A stretch of DNA of 64,000 bases from Lates calcarifer (lineage: Eukaryota > Chordata > Actinopteri > Centropomidae). The stretch spans positions 4,369,850-4,433,849 of the forward strand of contig NC_066843.1 of NCBI RefSeq assembly GCF_001640805.2, read 5' to 3'. Below the pieces are notes generated by a model. That model was not told the origin of the DNA and made no database searches. It was given only the letters and a program-made list of their open reading frames with translations. This document shows, piece after piece, positions 1 through 10,791 of the stretch; position 1 is the stretch's first letter, and every line of letters starts with the position of its first letter. The position numbers and the translations under genes are program-made.

Positions 1-497
1 ATCCAGTGGTTGTGGAGATATTTCAGGCCACAGAGCAGTGCCAAAGGTGAGTTTGAACAAATAGAAACCTGTATTGAATAGTCCTCTGTGCTGCACAGCA
101 TGAACCAAATTCCATTCATATTCATCTGATTTTCTAATGTCTATAAATAGTCTGAACAATAGATGTCACACAATGGCCAACCCAAAATCCACATAATAAG
201 TAGCTTAATCAGCTACAGTCTAACTGAATGTTTCCATACAAATATTTAACTTTTTATGTGAACTTTTATCCTAAAAATCTCTAAATGCAACAGTACAGTT
301 GCGTCACGGAATTGTATTTTTAATATGATACACTTTTAATGACTTTGTCCTCTACTGATGTGCAGGACAGGTCAGTTTTTCTCTTCTCTCTCAAGCATGT
401 AGAGCTCAAGTGTCTCAAGTTTACTCCAGCAGCTTTTGATCAAAACCTGGCCTCCGGCAATGTCATCAAGCACTGGACCGAGACCAGGTCAACTTGA
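1..497 (+). CDS. Candidate last two coding exons of an unidentified gene (partial)
   Basis: Two short blocks look like the end of a gene that begins outside the window. The first (1-46) ends at a good donor (GTGAGT at 47). The second starts at 366 after a TGCAG acceptor and runs to TGA at 495-497. Joined in phase 0 they encode 15 plus 43 residues; the second exon reads DRSVFLFSLKHVELKCLKFT and continues to end in HWTETRST. The other two frames meet stops early. AATAAA lies at 739-744, a possible polyadenylation signal. I do not recognise the protein. The open stretch is short enough to be chance, so the support is the splice-site pair, the single open joined frame and the protein-like composition. 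Confidence 0.35.
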
Positions 498-3400
498 CTT
501 TGAAATTAATTTGAGCTCTGTAGTTTGATATTCAAAGAGGTAATGTGAAAATAATGCATGTGATAGTGTAATTTGCAGTAAGAAAAACCTGAGGTTGGTG
601 TTTCTTATTTAGATTTATCTGTATGTTTTGTGGACAAAGTTTGGATGACACACAGGTATACAGTGAGCTCATTTTCATTCAGTCTTATCGTCCAAAAATG
701 AGAACACAAGAGCACAAACTCATTCAGAATGAAAACGAAATAAACCCTCCCCAAGGTCATTCCCTTCTCATAACAACATGATTATTGTGGACTTCTAAAT
801 GGACTCAACCATTTCAGGCTAAATTGGCTTCGTCTGGATATGAAAAGAAGGAATCCACTGACATTATTCTGTTATACTTTCAATGGTTATATAAGATATA
901 AAGCAATCTTGTGAAGGTAGTAAACAAATCATGCAATCATTGCCGGACCTTATTTGCTTCACTTGAGTTAAGTGCTTAAAAGTTCAGTTCACTCAAATTA
1001 CAAACTTTTTCCCACTTAACCTCGGTAGCATCTAGTCTTGCAGACAGTTTCCGTTTGCTGACGGTTTAGTTCTTTGTTTGCTGATTGTCTTCTGAAAACT
1101 GAATCTTTCCTTAAGGTTTACCAATCAAATTAACTAAAAAAGTGAAAGCACGTGACCAATCAGTATAATTTCTGGTTCCTTTGCATCAAGTCAGCGATTA
1201 AAATTATTTTCATGATCAGTTCATTGACTCAGTCTCTCAGTGTAATCATTCCAGTTAATGACAGAGTAAAGGTCAATGATCTATACAATGTCAGTGAGTC
1301 AGAGATGGAACTCATGACTATTTTCATCATCCATTAATCTACAAATTATTTTTGTCGATCAATCGCTTGGTCAATGACAAACCAGAGAATTGTGAGAAAG
1401 GTTCATCACAGTTTTCTACAGCCAAAAGTGACTTCATCAAATGTCTGTTTGTCAACACAGTCAAACCAAAGTATCAGCAAAATTCATATCGAGAAGCTGA
1501 AAATTGTTGTGATTTGTGAATTTGGGCAATACAGTATAAATAAAACTTGACTGTGGGCATCAAAACGTGGCCTGAGCAAGACATTTAGGTTTCTGGATTT
1601 TAAGTCTTTCTCTTTGGGCTTAAGCCATCTGTAAAATCATATGCCTGAATTTTTTATAAAACTATTTGCATCAGTTAACTGCATGGGATTTTCATGTTTT
1701 ATGTTTGCTTTTCCTTTGTGAACGCAAATATTTAAATGATTGTTGTATGTTTGCAACAATCAGGAAGTGGTGACAGTGACGTCTGTGCATTTCCATACAC
1801 TTTATTAACAATTATATCCATGGCTTATATTGGTGGTTCTTGTAAGATCAATGATAGACAAATGGACGTGTGAAATGTAGGTGCAAAACTTGCTGTTTTA
1901 AGTGATTTTTCTTCATAGCTAATGGGCAAATCTTTGACTTTCCAGTAGTCATAGGGGCTTCCAGTGATTCAAGCAGATCTATTTAAAAGTACTTGTATTT
2001 TTCCTGATCATGTTTCAGATGAACATAAATTGGAAAAGAACATGTTAATATTTCTTTGGGATTATTGCATTTTGGCAAGCAGCTCATGTTTTGATCAAGG
2101 CTAATATGTGACTTATTATGGAGAAATTTAAATATCGCTCTCGCTTTTCTTCTCTTTTCATTAATCTATGTGTATTGTATGTCAGATACAACTCACATTA
2201 GAGGAAAAAACTGAACTTGGAAAAACTTGGAAAGTTAATAAATAATTATCACTCTCCTCCCTACTAGAGCTTTGTCATATGCACACAAAAAATGTGCCAA
2301 CTTCTGATAATTAAAAATAGCTGTGGTCAAAGATCCTGGTTCAACTCTCACACAAAGGTCTGCAGCAGTTTAATCTTTGTCATGTCACAGCCAATACGTG
2401 TTTTTCACACGTCAGATCCTCATAAAAGCAACTCAGGACAATATCTAATGGTTTAAATTATAAAACACTGATGCACGGTTCTTTTATTATGCCCCATGTT
2501 GGTGCCGTTGTCTGTTTTGTGTACGTTTTCGTTGCGTTGTTCTCTTTTGTTTCTGTACCAACAAACAAAATATGGTAAGATAATAAAAATAAACATTCAG
2601 TGTTCTGTTCTCCAGGAAGTATCTGTTCTTTGAAACTGGGTTGTCAGCATGCTTTGTTACTGTTTCATCACACGACTGACTCTGGTTTTATATTTGATCT
2701 ATTATGGATGACACACTGGGCAGCGCACATCAGCAAAAAGACGAGACGAACAGTAAAGATGCTTTTAAAATGAAGCCCAAACCTCTGTGGCATTAAGAAT
2801 TTTTCAAACAAAAACAGCTGAACATCTCTTAACTAGGTCAGCCTGATCACAATATCAAAACAAAACGTCACTTATTAAACATTATCCTCTTGTTATCAAG
2901 GAGGTGTTTTGTTGATTTTGTTCCAGAGCTGTGATATATGAATGATTGATGGTATGACTTCACGACAGCACGCACTTCAAACACTACTGTACACAAGTTA
3001 AAAATGCAGTAATTATCAGGAACTGTCATGAATACTTGAATGAGTAACTTTCTTATTAACACAACAATAAAAGTCCTCAATGCAACAAACTGTTGTGTTC
3101 ATATTCTCACCGTATGCAGCTCTGTTTGAACCTGTATCACATATTTTTGACTTTTTAGCCACTGGTTTAAGTGTATGGTGCAACAAAACACTGCTACTAA
3201 CCACAGTAATTACATGTTATTAAGCATATTAAAACGCTCTTGACAATCTTACAGTATTTTTCTTCTGGAGCATGATTGTGTTATTGTTTAACTAAGAGGT
3301 GGAGTTTATCTGAGCTAATGGTTTATTTCTTGCTGCTTTGTTTAGACTGTTAAACATATTGATATGAAGCATTTTCCAGGCAAATTCATTTTTATATCTT

Positions 3401-3879
3401 TCTACATTCCCCATGTTGACTTAGCATGGTTTTTTTTATGGCTCTTCTCTGGGACGGTCCTGCATCAGGGACACAACACACATCCAGCACTGTATAAACA
3501 CACAGACCTCACTGACCTCACTCTTATCACATGCAAATACTCTGGGACATTGCAACATTTTTCAGTACTATGTGTTGATTTTTCAGCCTGGCAACCACCA
3601 AGATTAATCCCAGTGGCCTTTCTGTGTTGACACAAGTGCGTCTTATTTCAGAAGTGGATTCTGGGAAAAAGGTTTGCCCTTCTTAATATCACACAAGCAC
3701 ATTTTTACATGACCTTCTAGTTTTGATAATGATGGATTATCTAACAAGAATATTTGAAGTAGACCAAAGCAATTAAAGTCATTAAAGTACGTGTTAATGA
3801 TGTTTTAACTCCACTTTAATGCATGAAATAGAAACAAACAGGAGTAAAAGGCAACAGCCATTGTAGCTGCTCTGAGTCT
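498..3879. other. Non-coding stretch, no gene seen
   Basis: AT-rich sequence with frequent stops in all frames. The only structure seen is a decayed copy of a palindromic interspersed repeat at about 1300-1480 (listed separately). The short open frames here have no recognisable composition or splice context. Confidence 0.5.
1300..1480. repeat. Decayed copy of an ATTAATC-rich teleost interspersed repeat
   Basis: Contains the hallmark words of a repeat also present at 14766-15268 and 16212-16517: a TTAATCTACAAATTATTTTT-like end, GTCGATCAATC, and a following TGTGA-AAGGTTCATCACAG segment. These elements are short, non-coding and end in ATTAATCG-type inverted sequence, as expected of a non-autonomous DNA transposon. 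Only part is recognisable here and the boundaries are approximate. Confidence 0.45.
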
Positions 3880-4150
3880 GTGGTGAAGGAGGAAGTACTC
3901 CTTTACTTAGGTAAAAACAATTTTGTTTGAGTAGATACAAAAAATATCAAAAGTACTTGATATGCAGAATGGCCCCCTTTTCAGAATAATATATATTATT
4001 ATTATATAGTATTGGGTAATCTGTGATAATTTATTTGTCTATTACATTCTGAATTTGTAATCTGAATCTGAGAGATATCTGAAGCTTTTAAAATAGATGT
4101 AGTGGAATAAGGAGTGCATATTTGTACTTCTGAAAAAGCAGAATATACTG
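3880..4150. repeat. Teleost interspersed repeat (GTACTCCTTTACTTAGGTAAAA type)
   Basis: Contains segments typical of a very common fish repeat: AAGTACTCCTTTACTTAGGT, AAAAGTACTTGATATGCAGA and a following AATGGCCCCCTTTTCAGAAT, AATATATATTATTATTATAT. A second trace of the same type lies near 19765-19805. No coding capacity. The family name is not assigned; recognition is from memory of recurrent sequence in fish genomes. Confidence 0.5.
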
Positions 4151-6740
4151 ACATTTAGCAGGTTTTGCAGGTATTTGGTCATAAACCAAAATACTGGACA
4201 TATTGTGTCAAATGTTGATCTGATGATTGCACTAGATGTAAAATGAAGTGTTTACCAGAGTTGTTTGAATTTATCTGGAATTTTATGGCCAGTCCATCAT
4301 GACACATTTCACTCAAAACCATAGATGTGAATGCCACAGTGGCACCAGACTCATTCGGATTCATCTTCTGGGGAACATGAATGTCTGCTCAAGCCATTAG
4401 GATAGATACTTTAGTCTGGACCAAAGCATTGCACCGTCATACTGACGCTGTCCTGTCCTTTGAAACCATGTCACTAGCACGGCTTTAAAGACTTATTTAC
4501 ATTCTGTATTTAATTCCTCTTCAGCTATGACCCATGTTACAGAATCATAAAAAGTCTCACCCCTTTTTTATTGCTGTTGTTCCCCATTCATTATCTCACT
4601 GTGTACACAGCCCAATATGTAGCCTCTTCCCAGCTCCGGTGATAAGAACACCAGGCAACGTCATGCTCACATCTACACTGTCAACAGACCTGTGTCCTCT
4701 GGGAGCATAAAGAGGCAACGAGAGCAGAGACACAGAGGAACATAAAGCTCACCAACATCTCACAGGGTTAACTTAGCGTCTGTCGTGTGGTGTGTTTTGA
4801 CATCCAGCTCAGGGAATATGGAGCACTGTCCTCCCTGCCTGCCTGTGTCGGATAAACGAAACTCTTTGGTTGCTTAATAAAAATGACGTCACATGCCTCC
4901 TGATCACACCCTTACATTTCTTCAACTTTATGGCCAGATTCTTCATTTTCCAGTCAACTATGAGTACAAGGAGCTTATCAATATTTACTCATGGTGACGA
5001 TGTAAAAAAAAAGAAAAAAGGACAGAACAGAAACTTTGGCCACATAATCATCAACACTATAAAGAAAATACAGTCACTTATTAACAGAGAGACGGGATTG
5101 GCACTGAATCACACGCATTTTAGGGTGCGGACACACAAGTACATGAAATTGCGTAAAAGTTAGCAATTCATGTTGGCCACCAACACTCACGAAATGCAGG
5201 TTTTATTCCGTGGTGACGGGAACACAGCCAGCTTCTCTTTTTTGCCATTTCAGGAAGCAAGTTTAATTCCCCACAGACACTGAAAAGGAAATGAGGGGAT
5301 ATCAGATCATCAATGCATGAGACAAAGTTAAAGGTTAAATTCAAATTGACATGCAGTGCTGGCTATGAATATAAATGCTGCTTTACTTAGGTGGTGCAGG
5401 CTGGAGTTTGGGCCTCTAGTAATATTTATTTACATTGATAAGTTAAATGTGTTTCTATGTTAGTTTTCTCATCATTTTTGGGGAAATAATGCACTTTTTT
5501 TCATATTTGTTTTCTTGAGAGCATAATAATGTCAGCATGTGTTCACTGAATGCTGTATTTATGTAACATTGACATCATATTCACATGGGTGTGATGGATC
5601 ACTCCTTACATTGAAGCAGTTAACTTACATCACAAATGCTGAATAATGTCACATCAAAGCTACATATGCTCACACTTTAACCTTTAATTGAGGAAGAACA
5701 TTTGGGAACACATTAGTAGTGTTTCTTTCATAAATGTTGAAGTTTTTTGGCACCAAACAAAGTAAAAAACAATCTGTGTAATAAAAAGCTGGTGGCATGA
5801 CAACAAAACAAAAGCTCTTAGAGATTACAGTGGAAGACAATAGAGAAATCACTCTACACAGTACTTGCTGTACTCACCAAATACTCTGCTGGGATCTTGG
5901 CTGAGAATAGTAAATCATTAGATGAATCTTGGTGAAGATGTATGATACCTGGTGTATTATTAATGATATGCATACGCCTGTTATTCCCCCGGTTTGAGTT
6001 AAATTTACAGAGATGATTGAAAGAATGAAAGGAAGAGGAAGTACTGTGTGCTGGAAACAGGTAAAAATCTACTGTTTAAGAAAGAAAAGGAATAATTAAA
6101 AAGAAGTGGAAGACTATCTTGAGGACAAAGCTCTTGTGAGTTAGCACCCTGAAACGCCAGCTCTCAGATCAGTGTATTAAGAGGTGTGATGTGATTTTAT
6201 AGGAGTGAATATGAACCGTCTAGTCCATTAAACCACCTTTTTTTTTTTTTTTTTTTTTAAAGCAGAAAGACTTACCGTGTTTCTTTTAATTCCAGGATGA
6301 ACTATTGAATGAGCCAAGTGAGTAGAGATCTGTAAAGCAGGCCTGAGTTAGAACTAGAAACTTATCAGGAATCTGAGCTGCTCCTGAAATATATGATCAA
6401 TAACATGTAGAGAAAAAGCAAAACAGATGTTAAAATGAACTTATATGAACATTAGAATACATTGAACTGCATTCAGTATTAAAATGACTGAACTACTGAG
6501 ACATCACAGCAAAGGCTGACAGTATCCACTACAGGAGAGACATTATCGCCACCCGGTGGTGAAAATAAATGCAGCAACATTAAGCTTCCATAAGCCTCTT
6601 AAGTGCTACAACACTTCAAGGACAACATCATTAACAATATCAACATCAACACCTCTGATTACAACTGATACATTTCATTTCACAGATGAATTAACATGTT
6701 TAACACCACTTACCACATAAAGAGTTCTCGGTAACAGTTT
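4151..6740. other. Non-coding stretch, no gene seen
   Basis: No open frame here shows protein-like composition or splice context. Contains a pure T run of about 20 at 6238-6258 and A/T-rich low-complexity tracts. The right edge approaches the probable 3' end of znf281, which is read from the other strand. Confidence 0.5.
6238..6258. repeat. Poly-T tract
   Basis: Uninterrupted run of about 20 T on the plus strand. Could be the reverse of a retroposon poly-A tail, but no recognisable body is attached. Confidence 0.8.
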
Positions 6741-6744
6741 TTTT

Positions 6745-6750
6745 TTTATT
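6745..6750 (-). terminator. znf281: Candidate distal polyadenylation signal of znf281
   Basis: TTTATT on the plus strand, read as AATAAA on the minus strand, inside an A-rich run. It is about 2.45 kb past the stop codon and is the last convincing hexamer before the sequence loses UTR-like features. Confidence 0.3.
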
Positions 6751-7864
6751 AGTTTTCTCCCTAATCAGTTTTAAATTCATTGGACAAGTACAGTCTTGTG
6801 AGACGCGTCACAGGATCCCGAAACAACATAAAAATGGAAGATATCATCAGCTACAAAATTTGGCGGTGATAAAAAAAATAAAAGGATAGAAAGATAGTAA
6901 AATAAAATTTATACAGGGGGTCAGAATTAAGTAAAATAAGATGTAGTGTTTTGTACATTTTTTTGTAAACACAAAGCATATTGAAACAATATGGCAAAAA
7001 AGATGTGGAGGAGAGAGGAGGTGTAAGTGAAGAGACTAGATGAACACTGGTTGGCATGAGACATTTACAGAAACCCTTCAGCAACGTCGTCTTAATGGGT
7101 CACATAAATGTCATGTTCACAAAAATAGTCACACAGAAACATGACATTGTTTTCTTTCTTTTTTTTTCTTTCTTTTTTTTTTTACATACAACAGCATCTC
7201 TGCTACATACATCAAACCTTCACTCCTTTGTCCCTGGTTTATCGTGATATGAGGTATATGTGAGGCGAATTCTAGCTCATGCCTCCACCGTTCAACATGG
7301 CAACACATTTTTAAAAAAAGATATTACAGCATTGCATTCACTCTGCCATGTTTAATGATTGCTTAAAACAACAGGCCATCAGGGCGTAAAGGGGTTTAAA
7401 GACTCATTCAGCAGAGTGATATCATTTCCAGCACTCAAGGCCAGTTGTAGCTATGGAAGACAGCGCAATTATTGTTGTGTCTTTACAAAAAACCCCAGCA
7501 TAAATACATTTAAAAATCAGCAAGAAATGACATCTAACATTTACTAGACAATATCTTGCACCTGCACTTCTCAGAAATAGGCACCCAATTTCTAAACGGG
7601 ACATATATGCTCAGTACTGCCAGCACACGTGAAAAAAGTCTAAATGCATACAAATTGTTTATGGGCAGCCATCTTTTTTTCTTTTCTTTTTTTGCTTATA
7701 ATGCATATGGCTGCCTCGGTAACAGCTGAAGAAATACTTGATCACTAACACATTTTGTCATCAAATTCAATAAGAAAGCAAAGCTGCTAAGTTGGGTCAA
7801 ACTAAAACTAGGGGTTTGAATTACATTTACATTATCCCGATTACATGTTACTGTATTTTAAAAT

Positions 7865-7893
7865 CCCCCACCCACCCTCCCACCGTCCCTCCC
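7865..7893 (-). other. Predicted G-quadruplex on the znf281 sense strand
   Basis: On the minus strand 7881-7865 reads GGGAGGGTGGGTGGGGG: four G runs separated by single bases, the classical parallel quadruplex pattern. A further GGGAGGG pair lies just upstream (7893-7887). If the 3' UTR extends here, the structure would form in RNA. Confidence 0.6.
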
Positions 7894-8014
7894 GAGCTAA
7901 ACCCTCCCTAAAAGTAAGGAGAACAAGAAAATGTCAATGAAAAATCCCACTTTCACATATCAGCCCTCCCTTCCCATGAGCCCATATAAACCATGCTACC
8001 CAGACAAAAGGGTA

Positions 8015-8030
8015 CCCCCCCCTCCCCCCC
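8015..8030 (-). other. G7-A-G8 run on the znf281 sense strand
   Basis: The plus strand has eight C, one T and seven C; the transcribed strand is therefore a 16-base block with a single non-G base. It can form a quadruplex and also resembles the GC-box sites that ZNF281/ZNF148 proteins are known to bind in DNA. Confidence 0.5.
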
Positions 8031-8802
8031 ATCATCCACCCAGAATATGTCTAAACCCTATCTGCATATACCCAAACAACACGTCTCAGTCAAAAAGCCA
8101 GTTCACACCTGACGTTTGAGCTTCCTTGATCTGACGGGGTACTTTACTCGATGTACGAAAACGGCTCAAAGTGCTAATTGGATTTTTTTTTTTTTTTAAG
8201 AAATAGGAGAACTGAGGAAGAAGAGGAGGGCGGGAAAAGGGGAAGGCCATTCTATTGCTGTCCAACAGCAACCTCTATTGGCCACAGAAAAGCCCTAACA
8301 TCACTTTTTGTTCTCCAAAAATATATCAAGGACAACATTTACCCCCTGAGCCAGCCCTCGTTCTCCCTGCACTTCAACTGGCAGTTCCCCAGAATGATTA
8401 AATCTGTTATTTTACATTAATATATATTCTTATAAATATATATAGATATATATATGGCCCTTATTGAAGAAAACATGAGTTTCACATTGACATGAAAGTA
8501 CCATAATCTCTATATAGCCAAGTAGAAAGTGTTTCAGTGTTCAAGTGAGCTGGCAGCAGTCTGTTTGTGTCACACTCATTCAACAAGTAACAAAACATAA
8601 GAAAAATCCTCTTTGAAGTCGCAAACTTACACTTCTGAAAACCGTGCTCACTGCACCTCGTAGGCTTCTCCTTTTCCACTTTTTCCTGAGTTATATGTTT
8701 GACCTTGTAACAGACAATAACATCTATGTTTTCTTTTACTATTCTTTTTTTTTTTTTTTTGCTATTTCAATTCTGGGCTATTCCCTGCCATTATTTCCAT
8801 TA

Positions 8803-8808
8803 TTTATT
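8803..8808 (-). terminator. znf281: Candidate proximal polyadenylation signal of znf281
   Basis: AATAAA on the minus strand about 400 bases past the stop codon. If used, it would give a short 3' UTR lacking both G-rich clusters at 7865-7893 and 8015-8030. Confidence 0.3.
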
Positions 8809-9087
8809 TTACAGTTGTAAAGTTGATTGCTCAAACACTTCAGCTCATTGGAAAAGAAATACATCTGGCACTAACTCTACGTACGCTTACTTAAAAAGTA
8901 CTTTCAGCTCATGATTAATGACTAGACCTAATGTCACTAATATGATGAGAATAAACAAGTCAATACATATTTAACTTAAAAATAACAGAAATTGCATTTG
9001 CAAGAAGCCTTGCAGGCTTATTGTGGGGAGAGGAGTGGGCACAAAAACAGAGCATCAGTATAATTAAAATAAAGATGTCACTTAAAA

Positions 9088-9099
9088 AATAATAATAAC

Positions 9100-9129
<30 letters not shown>
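9088..9129. repeat. (AAT)n microsatellite
   Basis: About 40 bases of AAT/ATA repeats with one interruption (AACA), shortly after the znf281 stop codon in the probable 3' UTR. Confidence 0.9.
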
Positions 9130-9130
<1 letters not shown>

Positions 9131-9201
9131 TAGGAGCACTAAAAAATTAAAATAAGAACATCAACTTTAACGACAGTGTGTTCTCTCCCTCTCAGGCTCT
9201 C

Positions 9202-10791
9202 TCATCTGTAGCTTTGGCTTGTTGGAGTTTTGGAACCTGTACTTACTGGCTCATTGACATCAGATAACAAACTACTATACCCTGAGAATTCAGACACAGG
9301 CGTCCGTATCCTGTGATCCACCTCCCCACTAGAGTCAGTGCCATAAGACAAGCCGCGGCCGTCTGACTTGAACTGGGAGCCAAAGGCCTGGGCAAAGTTT
9401 TCTATGTGGTAGGAAGGCTTAGAAGAGTCCAGTGGGGCCAGATCCTGTGAGGGGGCCAGAGGGTAGACCGTCGTGCCGTTCTTGACCGGCGGTTGGTCCT
9501 TCTGGCCGTTCAGGTCAGATGGGCTGATCTGGTAGGAGGAGGGGGGAGTGGAGGAGTGCTGCTTCTCCATCTGGTCGGTGAGCTCCTGAGATGGGGTGAG
9601 CTGCTGGTGTGTGGAGGGCTCCAGGCTGCTCAGGTGGAAGCTGTGCTGTGGCGAGGAGCCTGTCAGCATCGCAAAGTGAGACTTTGGCACAGAGGAGGGC
9701 AGCGAAGGCGAGGCCACCGACTGGCCGTACCCACACTCCAGTGGGGACGTAGTGTAGATGTTCTTGTCAGTGTAGAGAGGGTTGCCTGGGTGGGAACTGG
9801 TGAACGGTCCTGAGGGGGAAGGCCCGGGGCCCAGAGGGAAGCTGGCGCTGTGGCTGGTGCGCTCCAGAGCCTGCAGCAGGAAGCGGGAGTACTCATTCAT
9901 CATGACGCTCTTGTCTCCGGACGGGCTGGGGGTGTCGGTGCCGTGGCTGATGTCGGCGCCATCTGCCGATGCGGGATTCAGCTCCACGTGCTGGTCACTG
10001 ATGTCAAAGTGAACGCTGTGGTGCGAGCCGTCGGGTTTCTGGGTGTAGTGGTCGAGGAGGCTCTGCAGAACCTCATCGGGGATCCCTGACTTGTCGAGGC
10101 TCAGAGGTGCGTCACTGTCCATCACACTGGAAACGACGCCCTGGATGACAGACGGCTGGGAAGACATGTGACTGACGTCGTACTCGCTGCCGGTTCCTCC
10201 AGCCACCGCAGGCCCTGATGGGTTTGCATTGTTTGCTGCGTGAAGGTAGCGTCTCTTCTTCAGAAACTGCATGGCGTCGTCGTAGTTGCTGCTGGTGCCG
10301 ACTTTGGCCCCGTTACCCTGCATGAGGCCGAGTCCATCCATGCCCACACCCTGCTCCAATGGGCCCGGCTTGGCCTGACCCAGACCTGCTTTATCCAGGC
10401 TCTTGCGATTGGCCTTCTTGAACGCCATCTTTGGAGCTCGGCCGTGGTGGCTCTGCTGCATGCTGGGTCCTGGCTCAGTAGAGGAGGACACCGTCTGATT
10501 CTCCATAGAGTATTCATGGATGCTGTAGCCTCCAGATACAGAACCATCAACATGCGGGACCCTCGCCCCTCCTCCGTCACCCTTCTTCTTTTTGCGCTCC
10601 CCTCCCTCTCCACAATTTTTGGACTTCCCCCTCTTTCTCCCAGTGCTCCCAGCATTTCCCTGAGTGATTCCATAGCTGCCATGTCCCATGTCAACACAAC
10701 CCAGGTCCATCATCCCGGGATCCAGCCCCTTCTTTATGGCTTCTCCACAGGTTCGCTTGTGCTTAAGCAGTCGATCTGTCCTAGAAAAATA
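9202..10791 (-). CDS. znf281: znf281 last coding exon (finger 4 end and C-terminal region)
   Basis: 1590 nt with stop, residues 280-808. Begins [15 protein letters not shown], completing finger 4 with a terminal Cys in place of the second His. The remaining 510 residues are low-complexity and Ser/Pro/Gly-rich, with the conserved islands named in the gene entry. Acceptor CCCTTCAG at 10794-10792. Confidence 0.96.
   Translation of the reverse strand, partial: YFSRTDRLLKHKRTCGEAIKKGLDPGMMDLGCVDMGHGSYGITQGNAGSTGRKRGKSKNCGEGGERKKKKGDGGGARVPHVDGSVSGGYSIHEYSMENQTVSSSTEPGPSMQQSHHGRAPKMAFKKANRKSLDKAGLGQAKPGPLEQGVGMDGLGLMQGNGAKVGTSSNYDDAMQFLKKRRYLHAANNANPSGPAVAGGTGSEYDVSHMSSQPSVIQGVVSSVMDSDAPLSLDKSGIPDEVLQSLLDHYTQKPDGSHHSVHFDISDQHVELNPASADGADISHGTDTPSPSGDKSVMMNEYSRFLLQALERTSHSASFPLGPGPSPSGPFTSSHPGNPLYTDKNIYTTSPLECGYGQSVASPSLPSSVPKSHFAMLTGSSPQHSFHLSSLEPSTHQQLTPSQELTDQMEKQHSSTPPSSYQISPSDLNGQKDQPPVKNGTTVYPLAPSQDLAPLDSSKPSYHIENFAQAFGSQFKSDGRGLSYGTDSSGEVDHRIRTPVSEFSGYSSLLSDVNEPVSTGSKTPTSQSYR

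Larger units (their letters stand above)
6745..9201 (-). other. znf281: Probable 3' UTR of znf281
   Basis: This follows the znf281 stop on the minus strand, with no other gene signal for about 2.4 kb. Candidate polyadenylation signals (AATAAA on the minus strand) are at 8808-8803 and 6750-6745, so short and long forms are both possible. The stretch is rich in homopolymer and purine tracts and has two strong G-run clusters on the transcribed strand. The true end cannot be fixed from sequence alone. Confidence 0.4.
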
